Assembly (NCBI GenBank): GCA_020853525.1
Contig: JADYYS010000055.1
Coordinates: 47,118-111,117, forward strand
Direction: 5' to 3'
DNA: 64,000 nucleotides
Origin: Ardenticatenales bacterium
Lineage (GTDB): Bacteria; Chloroflexota; Anaerolineae; Epilineales; Epilineaceae
This document shows positions 7,953 through 17,300 of this stretch, piece by piece. Position 1 is the stretch's first letter. Every line of letters starts with the position of its first letter. The position numbers and the translations under genes are program-made. A model generated the notes under the pieces. The model searched no databases, was not told the DNA's origin, and saw nothing but the letters and a program-made list of their open reading frames with translations.

Positions 7953-7998
7953 AGGCCCCGTCGTAATCCATATCACCCCCAATCAGCACAATCCCGTT

Positions 7999-8144
7999 GT
8001 GTAGGGGCACGGCATGCCGTGCCCATCCGTTGGCTGAACGACGATCGTCGATTCAGGCGTTTCCCATGGCATGCCGTGTCGATGCGATGGACGGACGCTA
8101 ACCGCGAGGTCGGGCGATGGGCACGGCATGCCGTGCCCCTACAC
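7999..8144. repeat. Inverted pair of a 20-base palindrome plus a degenerate third copy
   Basis: Two copies of GGGCACGGCATGCCGTGCCC (8005-8024 and 8119-8138) lie head-to-head. They are flanked by GTGTAG on the left of the first and CTACAC on the right of the second, so about 28 bases are inverted around a 90-base centre. A degenerate form, CATGGCATGCCGTG, sits between them near 8067. The 221-base spacer 7953-8173 between the convergent genes holds nothing else I can identify. The palindrome recurs at 33122 and 38373. Confidence 0.85.
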
Positions 8145-8173
8145 GAACCGTGGATCGCGATGCCCATGCCTGG

Positions 8174-9625
8174 TCAGGAACGACGTCCTCCGACAATCCC
8201 CCGCACCCCCCACCACCCCGCCACCAAGATCAACCCGATCGGCAACCCGACGACGATGAGCCAGATCGCCACCGCCGCCAGCCCCTTCATCAGTCCGCCG
8301 AGCGTCGCGAACGCGTCCTTCGCGATCGGCGCCGGGCTCCACGCCGTGCCGGGCGTCGGCGTCGCCGTCGGCGCGGGCGTCGGGGTGATCGTCGGCGTGC
8401 GGGTCGGGGGGACGGGGCCCATGAGGGTGACGGTGATGGTGGAGTAGGCGGCGCGGCCCGCGAGGTGGGTGACGCGGCCCTTCAGCTCGGCCAGCTGGCC
8501 TTCGATCTCCGTCAGCCGCGCGTTCACGGTCAGCGCCTCCTCGACGGTCTTCGCCTGGGCCAGGAACTCCCGCACCCGGGCCTGCGTGGCCTCCAGGTTG
8601 GCGACCCGGCTCTGGATGTCCGTGAACTCCGTCGTCACGTCGACGCCGCTCGACTGCTCGTGCACCACCGTCCCGATCGCGCGAAGCCGTCCGAGCGCCG
8701 CCTCGAAACTGTCGACGTTCACGGCGAACTTCACGGTGGCGCCGGGTCGCCCACTGTCGACGCCCTGGTCGGACAGCGTCTCGAGGATGTAGCCGCCGGA
8801 CTGGACGGCGATCGTGTCGATGCGACTGAGCGCGGCGATCGTGTCGCCGACCTCGATGGCGAGGACGGCGTCCTTGATGATCTTGCGGTTGGGGTCGGAA
8901 ACGGGGGCGACGAGCGGAGCATCGGCGGCCGGATCTTCTCCCCCGCCCGTGCGCGGAAGCGGTGGTGCCGGGGTGTTCTGGACGTTCAGGGCCTGAGCCG
9001 GCGAGTTGGTGCTCAGGGAGTCAGGCCGGTCTGCCATCGCAGCCGGCTGGACGGGTGCCGATCCAACCGAGGCGGGGTAGGACGGCGCCGGCGCACCATC
9101 GCTCGAGCCACGGCCGGTCATCATCTTCCACAGCGTGGGCGACTCGCCGTAGCGCGACTCGTCGGCGATGGTACGGCTCGTCAGGGTGGAGATGTTGCCC
9201 CCGTCCCGAACCTTTGCGAACCACCCCTGGGTCGCCACAGCCGCGCTGCCGACACTCTGGCTGAAGAGGAAGAACAGCGTGATCGCGGCCGCCAACAACG
9301 CGAGCGCGGGCCAGCTTCGGGCGTGTTCAACGAGTGCGTTCCATCGCCGGCCGTTGTTGCGCCGGGCGGCGTTCCGGACCATGAAGCGCTGCCGCTCCGT
9401 CAAGCCGTCGACCGGCGCGGCCGCCTCGTGGAAGAACGCGACCGCCAGGTTGTCGGCGATCGCCCGAACGGCGTCCACCTCGGCGGTCAGGGCCGCGTCG
9501 CGCGCCAGGTCGGCGGCGAGGGCGGCGCGGTCGGCTTCGGGCAGCTCGCCCAGCGCGAAGGCGGTGATCCGGGGGTCGTCGAACGGTGACGCGGGCGGGG
9601 GGCCGGGCGTTCGTCGGGTCGTCAT
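8174..9625 (-). CDS. DUF4349 membrane protein with anti-sigma-like N-terminus
   Basis: 483 residues, starting at ATG 9625 behind a good site (GGAGGTTGACG). Residues about 15-75 (DDPRITAFALGELPEADRA...DAVRAIADNLAVAFFHEA) resemble the cytoplasmic part of the vWA protein in the same operon and look anti-sigma-like. A membrane helix follows (PALALLAAAITLFFLF), then a low-complexity region. The DUF4349 domain is next (KIIKDAVLAIEVGDT through SSGVDVTTEFTDIQSRV, with a coiled coil around EALTVNARLTEIEGQLAELK), then a Thr/Pro linker and a C-terminal membrane helix. It begins two bases after the sigma-factor stop. Probably a membrane partner or regulator of that sigma factor. Confidence 0.8.
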   Translation of the reverse strand: MTTRRTPGPPPASPFDDPRITAFALGELPEADRAALAADLARDAALTAEVDAVRAIADNLAVAFFHEAAAPVDGLTERQRFMVRNAARRNNGRRWNALVEHARSWPALALLAAAITLFFLFSQSVGSAAVATQGWFAKVRDGGNISTLTSRTIADESRYGESPTLWKMMTGRGSSDGAPAPSYPASVGSAPVQPAAMADRPDSLSTNSPAQALNVQNTPAPPLPRTGGGEDPAADAPLVAPVSDPNRKIIKDAVLAIEVGDTIAALSRIDTIAVQSGGYILETLSDQGVDSGRPGATVKFAVNVDSFEAALGRLRAIGTVVHEQSSGVDVTTEFTDIQSRVANLEATQARVREFLAQAKTVEEALTVNARLTEIEGQLAELKGRVTHLAGRAAYSTITVTLMGPVPPTRTPTITPTPAPTATPTPGTAWSPAPIAKDAFATLGGLMKGLAAVAIWLIVVGLPIGLILVAGWWGVRGIVGGRRS

Positions 9626-9627
9626 CG

Positions 9628-10338
9628 TCAACCTCCGTTCGCCGCGCCGGCCGCCGTCGCAGGCCGGCCGGTCGATGACGCCGCCGCGCCGCCGTCCTCG
9701 CCCTCGCCGGCCGCGACCTCCCGCAGGCGCTTGAGGGCCATGTGCAGCAGGTAGCCGACGTTGGCCACCGACAACCCGGTGACCTGGGCGATCTCGGCGT
9801 AGCTCAGCTCGTGCTGGAACTTCAGGCGGACGACCTCCTGCTGGCGGTCGGAGAGCGTCGCGAGCAGCGCCAACAGGCGGCCCCGGGCGTCGAGGTTCAG
9901 CGCGGCGGCCTCGGGGCCGGGGTCGGCGCTGGGACGGGTGCGTGTGGCGGCATCGGTGAGGGGTGTCATGCGGCGGTCCTTTCGGTAGAGGTCGAACGCC
10001 CGGTTGCGGCAGACGGTGAAGAGCCAGAGGTCCACGCGTTCGCCGACGGCTTCGCGGTCGGCCTTGCACAGGCGGAGGAAGGCGTCCTGGACGACGTCGC
10101 GCGCCGTGTCGAGGTCGGGCGTGAGGCGGGCGGTGTAGCGGATGAGGGCGTCGGCGTGTTCGTCCATGACGGCCGTGATCCACTCGGCGTCGGTGGTGGC
10201 GGCAGATGAGGGGCTCGCGTCGGGCGTAAGGGACGCATGGGTCGCATAGGTCCCATGGGTCGCATGGGTCCCATGTGCTCCGGATGTCGTCGCGGCTGCG
10301 CCCGCGTCTTCGGAGGCCGGCTTGGCGTCGGTGGTCAT
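9628..10338 (-). CDS. ECF-type RNA polymerase sigma factor
   Basis: 236 residues. Region 2 is visible as ARDVVQDAFLRLCKA and WLFTVCRNRAFDLYRKDRR, and region 4 as LSDRQQEVVRLKFQHELSYA and EIAQVTGLSVANVGYLLHMA, with the usual helix-turn-helix. The first 45 residues are low complexity (GTHATHGTYATH), encoded by a 9-base tandem repeat. The start ATG overlaps the upstream vWA gene's stop (ATGA). The C-terminus is an Ala/Gly-rich tail. It would direct transcription of a stress or envelope regulon and is likely held inactive by one or both operon neighbours. Confidence 0.93.
   Translation of the reverse strand: MTTDAKPASEDAGAAATTSGAHGTHATHGTYATHASLTPDASPSSAATTDAEWITAVMDEHADALIRYTARLTPDLDTARDVVQDAFLRLCKADREAVGERVDLWLFTVCRNRAFDLYRKDRRMTPLTDAATRTRPSADPGPEAAALNLDARGRLLALLATLSDRQQEVVRLKFQHELSYAEIAQVTGLSVANVGYLLHMALKRLREVAAGEGEDGGAAASSTGRPATAAGAANGG
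10230..10274. repeat. Five tandem 9-base repeats inside the sigma-factor gene
   Basis: Plus-strand units GGGACGCAT, GGGTCGCAT, AGGTCCCAT, GGGTCGCAT and GGGTCCCAT follow one another without gaps. They are in frame on the minus strand and encode the (G/A)TH/TY-type repeats at the N-terminus of the sigma factor. Because the unit is a multiple of three, copy-number change would lengthen or shorten the tail without breaking the frame. Confidence 0.85.
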
Positions 10339-12650
10339 CGGTCGCCTCCTGAAAGCGTCTGCGCGTGTCGAACAAGGTCGATGAACTCACGCCGCCACCC
10401 GCCCTCGTCGCGGCCGAGGCCGCCCTCCGCAAGGTCGAGGACCATCCGCCAATCCGCGTCGCCGCTGTAGGGCGACCGGCGCAACAGCATACCGAAGGCC
10501 GCGACGGATGCGGCGAACCGCCAGTCCTGATCCGCACCGCGCGCGCCCTCGCCCCGATCGACGAACGGGACGTCGCGCTCCGTGCTCACGGCCCCATCCG
10601 GCGCCTTCCAGCGGAGCTTCACCACTAGCAGCTCGCCGGACACGCCCCGAGCGGGCGGCGCACCACGCGCCGTGTCGTCGTCCGAACGACCCTGGTAGCG
10701 CAGCGGCACACCGTCGGCGCCGGGCAGCTCCTGATCGACCGGCACCACTTCGTACAGCGCCGTCACCGTGTGCCCCGCGCCGATCTCGCCGCCGTCCTTC
10801 GTATCGTCCGCGAAGTCCTCGGCCGCCATCGCCCGGTTCTCGTAGCCGATCAGGCGGTAACCGGCCACCTGCGCCGGGTTGAACTCGACCTGGACCTTCA
10901 CGTCCTTTGCGATCGTGACGAGTGTCGCGTCCAACTCGTCGACGAGGGCTTTGTGGGCCTCGCGCTCGCCGTCGATGTAGGCGTAGTGACCGTTGCCCTT
11001 GTCGGCCAGCTGCTCGAGCTTGCCGTCCTGGAGGTTGCCCATCCCGAAGCCGAGGACGGTCAGAAACACGCCGGTCTGCGCCTCGGCGGTGATCACCTGC
11101 ACCAGCTGATCGTCGCTCGTCACCCCGACGTTGAAGTCGCCGTCCGTGGCCAGGATCACGCGGTTCACGCCGCCGTCGATGAAGTTGCGCCGCGCGATCT
11201 CGTACGCCGTCAGGATCCCGGCCGCGCCGTTCGTCGAACCGCCGGCGTTCAGCCGCCGGATCCCGTCGATGATCGCGCCGCGCTCCGACCCCGGCGTCGA
11301 TTCGAGCGCGATCCCGGCCTCGCCGGCGTACGTCACGATCGCGACCCGGTCGTCCCGCCGGAGCTGCTCGACCATGTCGGTCATCGACCGCTGTACCAGC
11401 GGCAGCTTGTTGGGATCGCTCATCGACCCGCTGACGTCGATCAGGAACACCAGGTTCGCCGTCGGCCGCCGATCCGACTCGACCTCGCGCCCCTTCAACG
11501 CCACCCGCACCAGCCGGTGCTCCGGCGCCCACGGCGCGGGGTGCGCGGCCACATCGACGGCGAACGGCATTTCGTCCCGCGTGCGGGGCGGCTCGTAGTC
11601 GTACGGGAAGTAGTTGATCAGCTCCTCGATCCGCACCGCCTCGGCCGGCGGCAGCTGGCCGCCGGTCAGGAAGCGCCGCGCGTTCGCGTAGCTGGCGGTG
11701 TCGACGTCGATGCCGAACGTCGAGAGCGGGGCGTCGGTGACACGCTGGAACGGGTTGTCGACGACGTTGTTGTAGCCTTCGCCGTTCGGTGGGTAGGGCG
11801 GGTAGGGCTCGGGGGTGGGGTAGCGCATGGGGGCGACGGCGGTGGCGTGGAGGTCGGGGGGGAGGTTGGGAATGGGCTGCGAGCTCCGGTCCTCGGGGGC
11901 CGCAGCCATGTCGTAGAGCCCATCGGACTCGGGCGCGATCTCCATCGCGCCGTGTGCGGCGGTAGGGGCAGCCGACTGTCGCACGCTGGATCGCCCGTTC
12001 GGAGCGGCCGCGATGGCGGGAGCCTCAGCCAAGGGAGCCGCCGCGTCCGCCGAGAAGCTGGCGCCCGGAACCACTGCCGCCGCACCCGCACTGTTCGACG
12101 CGTCGCCGGTCATCGCACGCAAGCTGTCGATCGCCCCAGAAGACATCCGTGCTTTGCGGTCGACGTTCTGCGACAGCGCACCAATCCCCCGAGGCGACGT
12201 CAACAGCATCCCGGCGACGTAGCCCAACGGCAGCACGACCACCAGCAGCATCGCGACCGCGGCGAGCGATGAGCGAAGAAGATAGGCCGTGCGACTCGGC
12301 CCGACGGGCCACCAGCGGGGAAGCTTGATCTCGAGCGTTCGATTGCGGCGCTCGGCAGCGCGCCGCACATCGGCCTGCTGCACGTCGGTCAGTCCGGCGA
12401 CGGTCGTCGCTTCCGCCTCCGCCGCCAGCGCCGCCGTGAGACCGACGGCCATCGCGCGGATCGCGTCGACTTCCCCAGCCAGCGCCGTGTCCCCCGCCAA
12501 CGCCGCCTCCACCGCCGCTCGCCCGTCCGCGAGGTCATCGCCGTCGAGCTGGCCGAGGGCGTAGGCGGTGAGGCGGGCGTCGTCGGGGGCAAGGTGGGCG
12601 GGGCTGTTGAGGTCCAGGTTCTTCGGAAAGGTCGTCGGGATGTCGTCCAT
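10335..12650 (-). CDS. vWA-domain membrane protein (YfbK-like) with anti-sigma-like N-terminus
   Basis: 771 residues from ATG 12650 (GGAAG eight bases upstream). Residues about 20-80 (DDARLTAYALGQLDGDDLAD and on) match the N-terminus of the DUF4349 protein. A membrane helix follows (LAAVAMLLVVVLPLGYVAGM), then a disordered stretch, the domain that precedes vWA in YfbK proteins (NPFQRVTDAPLSTFGIDVDT, EELINYFPYDY), a vWA domain with an intact MIDAS motif (DVSGSMS) and the C-terminal YfbK-type domain. First gene of a three-gene operon with the sigma factor and the DUF4349 protein. Probable extracytoplasmic sensor or scaffold. Confidence 0.87.
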   Translation of the reverse strand: MDDIPTTFPKNLDLNSPAHLAPDDARLTAYALGQLDGDDLADGRAAVEAALAGDTALAGEVDAIRAMAVGLTAALAAEAEATTVAGLTDVQQADVRRAAERRNRTLEIKLPRWWPVGPSRTAYLLRSSLAAVAMLLVVVLPLGYVAGMLLTSPRGIGALSQNVDRKARMSSGAIDSLRAMTGDASNSAGAAAVVPGASFSADAAAPLAEAPAIAAAPNGRSSVRQSAAPTAAHGAMEIAPESDGLYDMAAAPEDRSSQPIPNLPPDLHATAVAPMRYPTPEPYPPYPPNGEGYNNVVDNPFQRVTDAPLSTFGIDVDTASYANARRFLTGGQLPPAEAVRIEELINYFPYDYEPPRTRDEMPFAVDVAAHPAPWAPEHRLVRVALKGREVESDRRPTANLVFLIDVSGSMSDPNKLPLVQRSMTDMVEQLRRDDRVAIVTYAGEAGIALESTPGSERGAIIDGIRRLNAGGSTNGAAGILTAYEIARRNFIDGGVNRVILATDGDFNVGVTSDDQLVQVITAEAQTGVFLTVLGFGMGNLQDGKLEQLADKGNGHYAYIDGEREAHKALVDELDATLVTIAKDVKVQVEFNPAQVAGYRLIGYENRAMAAEDFADDTKDGGEIGAGHTVTALYEVVPVDQELPGADGVPLRYQGRSDDDTARGAPPARGVSGELLVVKLRWKAPDGAVSTERDVPFVDRGEGARGADQDWRFAASVAAFGMLLRRSPYSGDADWRMVLDLAEGGLGRDEGGWRREFIDLVRHAQTLSGGDR

Positions 12651-12789
12651 GGAGGGCTTCCTTCTGCCGCGCAAGGCTGCGGGGCGATGTTGGGTGACCA
12701 CTGAACGCACAACGCGGCGAGTTTCTTAGAAGCCGTTGCTATCATCGGGCCGTTGTCCGGTCGCCATCCCGGCGATGTCCCCTCGACAA

Positions 12790-12818
12790 CATCGTCGACA
12801 TCCGACGACATCCGACGA
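12790..12818. repeat. 10-base direct repeats upstream of ahcY
   Basis: CATCGTCGA is followed by two exact copies of CATCCGACGA, ending about 60 bases before the ahcY ATG. A possible -10 box, TATCAT (12740-12745), lies upstream with no good -35. The repeats could be a regulator site. The spacer 12651-12880 separates divergent genes and contains no recognised SAH-riboswitch core. Confidence 0.3.
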
Positions 12819-12880
12819 CAACTGCCCGACTGTATCCGCACGACGGGCGTGCTCGCCCGCGCGAAAGGAAACCGCACCCA

Positions 12881-14323
12881 ATGACCGCACCGACCCTCGT
12901 CGACGACTACAAGGTCCGCGACATCGCCCTCGCCGACTTCGGCCGCAAGGAGCTCGACATCGCCCAGCACGAGATGCCGGGGCTGATGGAGTGCCGCAAG
13001 CGCTACGGGCCGAGCAAGCCGCTGGCCGGCGCGCGGATCACGGGCTCGCTGCACATGACGATCCAGACGGCCGTACTCATCGAGACGCTCGTCGAGCTCG
13101 GCGCGGACGTCCGGTGGTCCAGTTGCAACATCTACAGCACGCAGGATCACGCGGCAGCCGCCATCGCCGCGGCGGGCGTTCCGGTGTTCGCGTGGAAGGG
13201 CGAGACGCTCGACGAGTACTGGTGGTGCCTCGAGCAGTCCCTGAAGTTCCCGAACCCGGCCGGCGGCGAGCCCCTCGGCCCGACGCTGATCGTCGACGAC
13301 GGCGGCGACGCGACGCTGTTCGCGCACCTGGGGTATCGCGCCGAGAAGGATCCCGGCAGCCTCGACAAGCCGGTGGGCTCGAACGACGAAGAGGCGCTGA
13401 TGAAGGCCCTCAAGCGCCTGCGCGCCGAGCTGCCGGGCTGGTGGGGGCGTGTGATCCCCGAGATCGTCGGCGTCAGCGAGGAGACGACGACGGGCGTCCA
13501 CCGGCTGCACCAGATGCTCGAGCGCGGCGAACTCCTCTTCCCGGCGATCAACGTCAACGACTCCGTCACGAAGAGCAAGTTCGACAACCTGTACGGCTGC
13601 CGCGAGTCCCTCGTCGACGGGATCAAGCGGGCGACCGACGTGATGATCGCCGGCAAGACGGCCGTCGTCTGCGGCTTCGGCGACGTCGGTAAGGGTTGCG
13701 CCGAGAGCCTGCGCAGCCTGGGGGCCAAGATCATCGTCACCGAGATCGACCCGATCTGCGCCCTGCAGGCCAAGATGGCCGGCTACGACGTCCTGACGGT
13801 CGAGGACACGCTCGGCACGGCCGATATCTACGTGACGGCCACCGGCTGCAAGGACGTGATCACCGTCGACCAGCTCTCGCGGATGAAGGACCAGGCCATC
13901 GTCTGCAACATCGGCCACTTCGACAACGAGATCCAGGTCGAGGCGCTGGACGACTTCCCGGGCGTGACGACGACGATGATCAAGCCCGAGGAGGTCGGCG
14001 CCGTCGACAAGTACACCTTCCCGGACGGCCGGAGCATTTACATCCTGGCCAAGGGGCGCCTCGTCAACCTCGGCTGCGCCACCGGCCACCCGAGCTTCGT
14101 CATGTCCAACAGCTTCACGAACCAGGTCCTGGCCCAGCTCGACCTCTGGCAGAACCGCCGCCCGATCAGCCTCACCGTCCTGCCCAAGCACCTCGACGAG
14201 ATGGTCGCCCGGATGCACCTTGGCAAGCTCGGCGTGAAGCTGACGACGCTCACGGGGGATCAGGCGTCGTACATGGGTGTGGATGCGCAGGGGCCGTTCA
14301 AGGCGGAGGGGTATCGGTATTAG
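12881..14323 (+). CDS. ahcY: Adenosylhomocysteinase
   Basis: 480 residues. Cleaves S-adenosylhomocysteine to adenosine and homocysteine, relieving product inhibition of methyltransferases. The N-terminal substrate domain shows [19 protein letters not shown] and [19 protein letters not shown]. The NAD domain has [17 protein letters not shown] near residue 265 and [12 protein letters not shown], and the C-terminus ends EGYRY. Length is normal for the bacterial long form. The start has AAAGGAAA twelve bases upstream. It is transcribed convergently with the subtilase gene, with a 30-base palindrome between them. Confidence 0.98.
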   Translation: MTAPTLVDDYKVRDIALADFGRKELDIAQHEMPGLMECRKRYGPSKPLAGARITGSLHMTIQTAVLIETLVELGADVRWSSCNIYSTQDHAAAAIAAAGVPVFAWKGETLDEYWWCLEQSLKFPNPAGGEPLGPTLIVDDGGDATLFAHLGYRAEKDPGSLDKPVGSNDEEALMKALKRLRAELPGWWGRVIPEIVGVSEETTTGVHRLHQMLERGELLFPAINVNDSVTKSKFDNLYGCRESLVDGIKRATDVMIAGKTAVVCGFGDVGKGCAESLRSLGAKIIVTEIDPICALQAKMAGYDVLTVEDTLGTADIYVTATGCKDVITVDQLSRMKDQAIVCNIGHFDNEIQVEALDDFPGVTTTMIKPEEVGAVDKYTFPDGRSIYILAKGRLVNLGCATGHPSFVMSNSFTNQVLAQLDLWQNRRPISLTVLPKHLDEMVARMHLGKLGVKLTTLTGDQASYMGVDAQGPFKAEGYRY

Positions 14324-14331
14324 GGGGCGCA

Positions 14332-14361
14332 GTAGGGGCGAAGCAATTGCTTCGCCCCTAC
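14332..14361. repeat. 30-base perfect palindrome between convergent genes
   Basis: GTAGGGGCGAAGCAA followed directly by its reverse complement. It sits between the ahcY and subtilase stops. As RNA it would form a hairpin on either strand and may act as a bidirectional terminator, although no U-tract follows. The GTAGGGGC/GCCCCTAC ends match those of the palindrome family at 8001, 33119 and 38390, with a different core. Confidence 0.85.
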
Positions 14362-14380
14362 TCGGCGAACGGACGGGACG

Positions 14381-17300
14381 CTATCGGCGATCCAGCCACA
14401 CCGTCGGCATCGTCGCATCCCCGCCGAGCATCCCGTGCAGCGAGAGCGGCAGGTAGATCGTCGGCGGCTTCGGCGGCGCGGTGACGGTCACCGTGCCGCC
14501 GACGTGGATCGGTGCCGCATCGGCGGACGGGTGGAGGACGATCGACACGTCGTAGTCGCCTTCCTTGGCGTATGCGTGGGCGAACGTCGCCGTGGACGCC
14601 GACTGCGGCGACGAGAACGCCAACGTCTCGACGGCCTGCCCGTCACCCCAGTCGATCTCGGCACGGTCGACCATCGGCGGCTTGGCGAACGCCGGGAACG
14701 TGAGGCCCATCTCGAAGTCGGCGGCGTCGGACGTGGTGACGTCGATCTCGATCCCGGCCAGGTTCCGCGCCAGGAAGTTGAACGTGTCCCCCAGCAGCCG
14801 CTCCCGCGTCACCGTCCGCTCGTCGTCCCCCTTTCCGACGCCCTCCAATCCGAAGCCCCAGAACATCGCGTTCCACGTAACGCCCGTGCCCGGGTGCTGC
14901 TGGCCCGCCACGTACGTGCCGACGACCTTCGTCTGCTCGGTCATCGACAGCGGGTTCACGCGGTCGACGGCCATCATGCCGGTGTACTGCCAGAGCGGGC
15001 GGGCGAGCGGGACGAGGTCGTCGATCGTCAGCTCCGCGTCCGGGATGTCGCCAAGGCCGGTGGTGCGTGAGCTGCTCGTGGTCGGGCGGTTGCCGTCCAC
15101 GAGCCTGCCGGAGGCGAACGCGTACTGATTGCCGGCTGCCCCCTCGGGCGCCCGATCACCGGTGGACAGGTCGATCGGATAGCCGAACGGCGACCCGGCT
15201 TCGGCGCCGGCATTCGGCTCGAGGACGACGCTCACCGCGCTTTGGGCGGGTCGCTGCGGGTACGGGACGAGCAATCTGCCGGCGAGCGTTGCCGTGATCT
15301 CGGGCGTGAACCCGGTGAAGTACCGCATGATGCACAGTTCGCAGCCGACGTTCTGACTGTCGCCACCCGCCCACGTGAACGGGAATGTGTCCGGATAGTT
15401 GCGGCGGTTCGTGGCGTTGTCCGTCAGCCGGCTCGAGGTGTTGAGGAAGCGCCAGAAGTTCAGCGCGACGCCCTGGCCGCTGATCAGCAAGTTACCGCCC
15501 CGCAGCATGTGGTTCAGGTACTGGTACATGCCCGGCAGGCTGACCTGATGGAACGACATCCGGCTCTCGTTCGTGTTCAGGATCACGAGGTCGTGGCGCG
15601 ACATCTCCGACAGCGGCGGATGGCTCGTTCGGATCGGCAACGAGCGGGTGCTCACCCGCCGCGACGGGTTGTCCAGCACCCAGATGTCATACGTCAGGCC
15701 GGCGGCCTCGAGCGACTCGGTATAGATACGCGTGTGGTCCACCTTGCTGCCGTAGGCCCAGTCGACGATCAAGACGTTCCTGCGGTCCGCCGCGCGATCG
15801 ACGAAGGCGTAGTACGGCACGCGGAGGCGATGCGTCTTGCCGCCGGCGTCGGTCTCGAGGACGATGTCGCCCCAGTGTTCGGTGGCGGCCACGCCGGCCG
15901 AAACGCTCAGCGCAGCGTCGAACGTCGCCGACGCACCCGGCTCGAGCGTCACCTCGCCCGGCGCGACGGTGACCGTGACCCCGGCGGTGCTCGCCGGGGC
16001 GACACGGACGTTCCAGGTGGCGGCGATCGTCAGGTCGCTCTCGACGGTGATGCTGATCGTCTTCGAGGCACCCTCGGTCACCTTCCCGTAGCTCAGCTTG
16101 GACGGCCACAGGAAGGCGCCGGGGTCGAGCGCGCCGGCGACGTCGAGACGGCCCGGGCCGCCCTCGCCGGGGATCGCCGGTCGCGGATCGAGCTCGTTGG
16201 CCCGCAGCGTCGGGCTCGACGTGTTGACGATCGCGCTGATGACCTGATCGACGGTCCAGTCCGGATGCACCGCCCGCAGCACGCCCACCGCGCCAGCGAC
16301 GTGCGGCGTGGACATGCTCGTACCGGAGAGAGAGCTGACCGGGTAGAGGCGCTTGCGCGCCACCGCGTCCACGAAGATCCGGCTGGAAAGGATGTTCTCG
16401 CCGGGCGCCGCGACATCGGGCTTGATCTCCCAGTCCAGCCCAGGCCCCTGGCTGGCCGAAGCGGCGATGAAGTCCACCGGCTCGGCGCGCCCGCGGCCGA
16501 TCGACCCGGCGATCGTCGCCGTGCCGTTCCCACCGCCGGCAAGCCACGCCACGAGCGAACGCCCGCCCGCCGCGCCGATCGCCGCCGCCGGGAGCGCCAG
16601 TTGGGACGGGTACTGGACGAGGCTGCCGCTGTCGGAGTACCCCGCGAATTGGGCGGATCGGCGATAGTACACGATCGCCTTGGCGCCGCTCTTCTGCATG
16701 TTGTCGGCGCGCACCGTTGCGCTGCAGTTGCCGGCGCCCTCCTGGTCGACGACGACGATCTTGCCGGACGCGCCGGTGTCCTGGCTGCATCCGCCGCCCG
16801 GCGCCAGGAAGAGCGGTCCGGAGAGGTCCTTCTGGATCGGCTCCCCACCCCGCGGCGCAGCGACGATCTGCGCCGCATCGGCCGGCACGCCGGCGCCGGT
16901 CACGGTGATCTTTTGGTCGAACGATCCGCCGGTCGTCGTGCTCCCGACCGCCAGGACGCGCGGGTGGTACTTCCAGCCGCCTGAGAGCGACGTGCGCCCG
17001 TTGCTGCCTGCGTTGCCGGCCGAGACGACAAACAGCGTCCCCCCGTCGGCCGCGCCGTCGGCGGCCAAAGCGATCGGGTGGCGCTCGGGACGCGCGAGGA
17101 GCCAGCGGACGGTGCCCTGGGACATGTTCACCGCATCCACTTCGTCCTTGACCGCCTGCTCGAGACCAGCGATCGTCGCGCCGATCGACGAGCCGACGTT
17201 ACGATAGGTCAGCACGTGTGCCATCGGCGCCACGCCCGACAGGACCGTCGGGAGCACCAAGCTGCCCGTCTTCAGGTCATACGTGCCCCGCCGCCCGCTT

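Noticed and set aside
7999..8144. CRISPR array
   Set aside because: Only two or three palindromic copies in opposite orientation, no regular spacers and no cas genes in the window.
12651..12880. S-adenosylhomocysteine riboswitch upstream of ahcY
   Set aside because: I could not find the conserved core or pairing; only direct repeats and a weak -10 are visible.
14400..14460. Sortase-type LPxTG anchor in the subtilase tail (IYLPLSLHG)
   Set aside because: Lacks TG, a following membrane helix and a basic end. It resembles a Chloroflexota YLPL tail motif whose role I cannot state.
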